Part shown: positions 9,467-10,425 of the stretch, piece after piece
Position numbering within the stretch: the first letter of the stretch is position 1
Layout of the letters: every line of letters starts with the position of its first letter
Assembly (NCBI GenBank): GCA_007118045.1
Contig: SKTG01000218.1
Coordinates: 1-10,425, forward strand
Origin: Nitriliruptoraceae bacterium
GTDB lineage: Bacteria > Actinomycetota > Nitriliruptoria > Nitriliruptorales > Nitriliruptoraceae
Direction of reading: 5' to 3'
DNA length: 10,425 nt
Position numbers and translations under genes: made by a program
Notes under the pieces: model-generated
Told to the model about the DNA's origin: nothing
Databases searched by the model: none
What the model saw: the letters and a program-made list of their open reading frames with translations, nothing else

Positions 9467-10425
9467 TTGGACCGGTTCATCTGCGTGCACGGCCACTTCT
9501 ACCAACCGCCTCGGGAGAACCCGTGGCTCGAGGTCGTCGAGCGACAGGAGGACGCCTACCCGTTCCACGACTGGAACGAGCGCATCGCAGCCGAGTGCTA
9601 CTCACCGAACACGCGGGCCAGGATCCTCGACGGTGACGGCCGCATCATCCGGTTGATGAACAACTACGCCTGGTTGAGCTTCAACATGGGTCCGACGTTG
9701 CTGGCCTGGCTCGAGGACGCTGTCCCGGCGACCTACGCGGCCGTGCTCGACGCGGACGTCCGGAGCGCTCAGCGCTTCGGCGGCCACGGGTCGGCGATGG
9801 CCCAGGTCTACGGCCACGCCATCATGCCCCTGACCGGGTCGCGTGACCGGCGCACGCAGGTGCGCTGGGGCGTCATCGATTTCGAGCACCGCTTCGGACG
9901 TGCCCCGGAGGGCATGTGGCTCGCGGAGACCGCCGTCGACGACGACACCCTCGAGCAGCTGGCCGACGCCGGGATCCGCTTCACGGTCCTCTCGCCCTAC
10001 CAGGCCGCGAGGGTCAGGCCGATCGGTGAGGACGGGTGGCGGGACGTGGCCGGTGGGCAGGTGGACCCGACGCAGCCGTACCGCGTCACGCTGCCGTCGG
10101 GCCGGACGATCGCCGTGTTCTTCTACGACGGTCCCATCTCGCAGGCGATCGCGTTCGAGGGTCTGCTCGCGTCCTCCGAGCGCTTCGAGCAGCGGCTGCT
10201 CGAGGGCTTCGGCGACCGTGACGGACCACAGCTGGTCAACGTGGCCACGGATGGTGAGTCGTACGGCCACCACCACCGGCACGGTGAGATGGGCCTGGCC
10301 GCGACGTTCGACCGGCTCGCCGCCCGCGACGACGTGCAGGTCACCAACTACGCGCAGCACCTGAGCCGGTTCCCGCCCACCGCGGAGGCCGAGATCGTGC
10401 AGGCCAGCTCCTGGAGCTGCGCGCA
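9467..10425 (+). CDS. Glycoside hydrolase family 57 protein, DUF3536-associated type (3' partial)
   Basis: The first 319 residues of a GH57 enzyme are present; the gene runs off the window. GH57 enzymes act on alpha-glucans by a retaining mechanism, as amylases, branching enzymes or 4-alpha-glucanotransferases. The barrel begins almost at the N-terminus with HGHFYQPPRENPW (H8, H10), the first GH57 motif. NERIAAECYSPN, NYAWLSFNMGPTLLAWLE and GHGSAMAQVYGHAIMPL follow. The predicted nucleophile is E154 in EGMWLAETAVD, and the predicted acid/base is D262 in VATDGESYGHHHRHGEMG. The PPRENPWLE and DWNERI-AECY phrases are those I associate with the longer bacterial GH57 proteins that carry a C-terminal DUF3536 domain; that part is not in the window. 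There is no signal peptide, so it is probably cytosolic. It lies 103 bp after glgB on the same strand, which suggests work on the GlgE/GlgB glucan. Family membership is firm; the reaction is unknown. The TTG start follows from GGAG and the lack of alternatives. Confidence 0.9.
   Translation, partial: MDRFICVHGHFYQPPRENPWLEVVERQEDAYPFHDWNERIAAECYSPNTRARILDGDGRIIRLMNNYAWLSFNMGPTLLAWLEDAVPATYAAVLDADVRSAQRFGGHGSAMAQVYGHAIMPLTGSRDRRTQVRWGVIDFEHRFGRAPEGMWLAETAVDDDTLEQLADAGIRFTVLSPYQAARVRPIGEDGWRDVAGGQVDPTQPYRVTLPSGRTIAVFFYDGPISQAIAFEGLLASSERFEQRLLEGFGDRDGPQLVNVATDGESYGHHHRHGEMGLAATFDRLAARDDVQVTNYAQHLSRFPPTAEAEIVQASSWSCA

Overview
The window is GC-rich (about 70% by eye, with a strong G/C bias at third codon positions) and densely coding. 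It uses GTG and TTG starts next to ATG. The gene content is the GlgE route to alpha-glucan, and together these features suggest a high-GC actinobacterium. Alkaliphilic or deep-branching actinobacterial classes such as Nitriliruptoria are possible, but I cannot fix the lineage from the sequence alone.

Layout: (1) Bases 1-1631, plus strand, hold the 3' part of a diguanylate cyclase with a helical, TPR-like N-terminal region and a C-terminal GGDEF domain. Both the active-site motif and the inhibitory RxxD site are intact. (2) Bases 1589-1807, minus strand, hold a small 72-residue protein. It overlaps the end of the cyclase gene tail to tail and is divergent from glgE. (3) Bases 1808-1936 are the divergent intergenic region, with two adjacent inverted repeats. 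(4) Bases 1937-9363 hold three same-strand genes: glgE, a treS-maltokinase fusion, and glgB. Spacing is 40 bp and then 7 bp, so they very probably form one operon. (5) Bases 9364-9466 are a 103-bp gap with a palindrome, a short direct repeat and a weak promoter candidate. (6) From 9467 to the window end is the 5' part of a glycoside hydrolase family 57 gene, which can only start at a TTG codon if CTG is excluded.

How the genes fit together: TreS isomerises trehalose to maltose. The fused kinase domain uses ATP to make alpha-maltose 1-phosphate. GlgE transfers the maltosyl unit onto a growing alpha-1,4-glucan, and GlgB adds alpha-1,6 branches. The trehalose-to-branched-glucan path is therefore complete in about 7.4 kb, and all the catalytic residues I could locate are present. 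The GH57 protein probably acts on the same polymer, but its reaction cannot be read from sequence. The ADP-glucose branch (GlgC/GlgM) and the glycogen-degrading enzymes are not in this window.

No stretch longer than 300 bases lacks a gene. I see no tRNA, rRNA, CRISPR array, insertion sequence, attachment site or convincing intrinsic terminator. I did not find a clearly new system. The least explained items are the small antisense gene, the inverted repeats between it and glgE, the GH57 protein, and the adjacency of a c-di-GMP enzyme to the glucan operon.
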